Made by a program: the position numbers and the translations under genes. From UBA7662 sp041688385 (GTDB lineage Bacteria > Bacteroidota > Bacteroidia > UBA7662): a stretch of DNA of 8,034 nt. Location: assembly GCA_041688385.1 (NCBI GenBank), contig JBDNIH010000122.1, positions 1-8,034 on the forward strand, read 5' to 3'. Of this stretch, positions 5,752 through 8,034 are shown one piece after another (within the stretch, counting starts at the first letter, position 1; each line of letters begins with the position of its first letter). The notes beneath the pieces are model-generated. The model had not been told where the DNA came from and did no database searches. It saw nothing but the letters and a program-made list of their open reading frames with translations.

Positions 5752-8034
5752 ATGAAAAATTTATTGCTTTCTGCCCTACTTCTGCTGGCTTTTACCCTTT
5801 CGGCACAACAAAAAGAGGTAACGCAATATGTCAATCCATTTATAGGAACAGCACGCATGGGGCACACCTATCCTGGTGCAACGCTGCCCTTCGGTATGGT
5901 GCAGCTTAGTCCCGATACCGATACCCTCCCCTATGCTGTAAATGGCAAATACAACCAAGCGGTTTACCGCTACTGTGCGGGTTATCAGCACAACGACCCA
6001 ACCCTCGTTGGTTTTAGTCATACCCACTTTAGCGGCACGGGTCACAGCGATTTAGGCGATATTTTGCTGATGCCCACCCAGGGCAAGCTCCAACTTAATC
6101 CAGGCACCGCCGATGCCCCACAGAACGGCTATCGTTCCGCTTATCGCCACGAAAATGAAACTGCTTCCCCCAATTACTACAGTGTTATACTCGACGATCA
6201 CCACATCCGGGCTGAATTAACCACCTCGGACCGGGTGGGTATGCATCGTTATACTTTTGAAGAAGCTGGGCCAGCACATCTCGTACTCGACCTTATCCAT
6301 GGCATTTATCCATATGAAAATAAAAGCGTCTGGACCTTTCTCCGACTCGAAAACGACAGCCTGCTTACCGGCTACCGACAAACCAACGGCTGGGCACGTA
6401 CCCGCACCCAATATTTTGCCATCGCCTTTTCCAAGCCCGTAAAAAGTTATGGCTACCAAAATTTTGCGCCGAAAGAAGTCTACAAAGGCTTTTGGGGTAA
6501 ATTTGATCAATACCACAATTTCCCGGAGATGGCCGGCGCTCAAGTCCGTGCTTGGTTTGATTTTGACGTGCAAGCTGGTGAACAGCTACAGTTTAAAGTG
6601 GCCCTATCGCCTGTAAGTACAGCTGGTGCGCTAGCAAACCTGTATGCTGAAGTACCACATTGGAATTTCGATCAACTGTGGTCCGCCGGCAAACAACGCT
6701 GGCAAGAGGAACTGGGCAAAATCCAGGTCGACATGCTTACGGCAGCCGACAAAACGAATTTTTATACCGCCCTTTACCACGCCTATCTCGCCCCCACCCT
6801 ATACCAAGATGTGGACGGAAGCTACAAGGGTATCGACCAAAATACGCATCAAGCCAAAGGATATAACAACTACACCACCTTTTCACTTTGGGACACCTAC
6901 AGGGCTTTACATCCTTGGTTTAACCTCATGCAGCCCCAACGAAATGCCGATATGATACAAAGTATGCTTGCACATTACCGTCAAAGTGTGCATGGCATGT
7001 TGCCGGTGTGGGCGCATCACGCCAACGAAAACTGGTGCATGATAGGTTACCACAGCGTTTCGGTGATTGCCGATGCTGCTATTAAAGGGGTGGCCGGTTT
7101 TGACCAGCGCGCAGCACTCGAAGCCTGCGTTCAAACCGCCCGACAACGGAGTTATGATGGTTTGGGGTATTATATCGACCTAGGTTATGTGCCCGAAGAC
7201 AAAAACGGGAGCTCGGTGAGTAAAACCCTTGAATATGCTTACAACGATTGGTGTATTGCTCAACTCGCAAAAAAAATTGGAGACATGGAAATTTATGCGG
7301 AGTTCAGTCGGCGTGCTTCTTACTACAACAATGTTTGGGACCCCAGCATCGGCTATATGCGGCCTCGCTTGAGTGATGGTCGATTCCGTGCCGATTTTGA
7401 CATGCTCAGTACCCACGGGCAAGGCTTTATCGAAGGCAATGCGTGGAATTACAGCTTGTACGTCCCCCACCAGCCCGACAGCCTGATACAATTGATGGGT
7501 GGTAAACAAAGTTTCGTGCGCCACCTTGACTCCCTTTTCAGCATGTCTTTACCCGACCACTATTTTGCAGGTACCGAGGATATCAGTCGGGACGGAATCA
7601 TAGGCAATTATGTGCATGGCAACGAGCCTTCGCACCATGTGGCCTACCTCTACCCCTATGCCAATGCCGCCCACCGAACGCAGTTTTTGGTACGCCAAAT
7701 TATGGATAGTATGTACAGGCCCTTGCCCGGTGGTTTGGGAGGTAACGACGATTGTGGTCAGATGAGTGCGTGGTATTTATTCAGTGCGCTGGGCTTTTAC
7801 CCTGTGGCGCCAGGCTCAGCCATGTATGTTTTGGGCAGTCCGCTTGTTAAGTCGGCCGAATTGACTTTACCTAATGGGAAAAACCTACGTATTGTAGCTA
7901 AAAATCAAAGCCGCAAAAATTGTTACGTGAACAGCATAAAACTGAATGGTCAGCGGTTGACTACTTTTGAAATCAGCCACGCCCAGCTGCTGAACGGCGG
8001 CCTACTTGAATTTGAGATGCATAACCTGCCGCTG
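5752..8034 (+). CDS. Secreted GH92 family alpha-mannosidase, 3'-truncated
   Basis: The frame opens at ATG 5752 and is still open at the last base, giving 761 residues with no stop. A Sec signal peptide is clear (MKNLLLSALLLLAFTLSA, cut likely before Gln19); there is no lipobox Cys, so it is probably periplasmic or released. GH92 hallmarks appear in order: VNPFIGT near residue 27, YPGATLPFGMVQLSPDT near 40-55, GFSHTHFSGTG at 87-97, EGNAWNYSLYVPH starting at Glu561, HGNEPSHH at 622-629 and GNDDCGQMSAWY at 664-675. In studied GH92 enzymes, a Glu acts as acid and Asp residues as base in a calcium-dependent inverting mechanism; Glu561 and Asp666/667 are the likely equivalents. The family mostly removes alpha-1,2-, 1,3-, 1,4- or 1,6-linked mannose from glycans; the linkage here cannot be read from sequence. 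The last bases encode LLNGGLLEFEMHNLPL, matching the family's C-terminal end, so only about 10-20 residues should be missing. No SusC/SusD pair is in view. Confidence 0.96.
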   Translation, partial: MKNLLLSALLLLAFTLSAQQKEVTQYVNPFIGTARMGHTYPGATLPFGMVQLSPDTDTLPYAVNGKYNQAVYRYCAGYQHNDPTLVGFSHTHFSGTGHSDLGDILLMPTQGKLQLNPGTADAPQNGYRSAYRHENETASPNYYSVILDDHHIRAELTTSDRVGMHRYTFEEAGPAHLVLDLIHGIYPYENKSVWTFLRLENDSLLTGYRQTNGWARTRTQYFAIAFSKPVKSYGYQNFAPKEVYKGFWGKFDQYHNFPEMAGAQVRAWFDFDVQAGEQLQFKVALSPVSTAGALANLYAEVPHWNFDQLWSAGKQRWQEELGKIQVDMLTAADKTNFYTALYHAYLAPTLYQDVDGSYKGIDQNTHQAKGYNNYTTFSLWDTYRALHPWFNLMQPQRNADMIQSMLAHYRQSVHGMLPVWAHHANENWCMIGYHSVSVIADAAIKGVAGFDQRAALEACVQTARQRSYDGLGYYIDLGYVPEDKNGSSVSKTLEYAYNDWCIAQLAKKIGDMEIYAEFSRRASYYNNVWDPSIGYMRPRLSDGRFRADFDMLSTHGQGFIEGNAWNYSLYVPHQPDSLIQLMGGKQSFVRHLDSLFSMSLPDHYFAGTEDISRDGIIGNYVHGNEPSHHVAYLYPYANAAHRTQFLVRQIMDSMYRPLPGGLGGNDDCGQMSAWYLFSALGFYPVAPGSAMYVLGSPLVKSAELTLPNGKNLRIVAKNQSRKNCYVNSIKLNGQRLTTFEISHAQLLNGGLLEFEMHNLPL

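Noticed and set aside
6217..7524. Several minus-strand open frames of 60-120 codons opposite the GH92 gene
   Set aside because: The plus-strand frame carries every GH92 motif in order through this region, so the antisense frames are by-products of its codon use.
1..8034. CRISPR array, tRNA/rRNA gene, toxin-antitoxin or defence system
   Set aside because: No regularly spaced repeats, no cloverleaf-like sequence, and no such protein families were recognised on either strand.

Overview
The window looks like ordinary chromosome from a member of the Bacteroidota, probably a Sphingobacteriia- or Chitinophagia-type free-living degrader. The evidence is the gene types: a DPP-IV-like S9 peptidase of the kind common in this phylum, a secreted GH92 alpha-mannosidase, and an AsmA-like anchored envelope protein. 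There are no strong Shine-Dalgarno sequences, and the one plausible promoter follows the phylum's -33/-7 pattern. Genus cannot be decided from the sequence alone.

Layout: (1) Bases 1-2013, plus strand: a secreted-type S9 (prolyl oligopeptidase/DPP-IV) serine peptidase whose start lies outside the window. (2) Bases 2014-2433: a long gap with no convincing gene. It holds a roughly 247-bp segment bounded by a 13-bp perfect inverted repeat with a GC-rich core, which may be a small non-autonomous mobile element or dispersed intergenic repeat, followed by a likely promoter. (3) Bases 2434-3960, plus strand: a fused GNAT acetyltransferase/nitrilase-superfamily amidohydrolase with an intact Glu-Lys-Cys triad. 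(4) Bases 4009-5670, minus strand: a membrane-anchored AsmA-like protein, convergent with the previous gene and separated by 48 bp that hold a weak terminator. (5) Bases 5752-8034, plus strand: a GH92 alpha-mannosidase with a signal peptide, divergent from the AsmA-like gene and cut by the window's right edge a few residues before its expected end.

The genes do not form one operon. Strand changes and gaps split them into separate transcription units. The S9 peptidase and GH92 enzyme would both act outside the cytoplasm on peptides and mannose-containing glycans. The GNAT-nitrilase is probably cytoplasmic with an unknown substrate, and the AsmA-like protein probably sits in the inner membrane facing the periplasm. 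I see no SusC/SusD pair, CRISPR array, RNA gene or defence system. The most unusual item is the inverted-repeat segment in the 2014-2433 gap; the rest is recognisable family biology with a few motif oddities.
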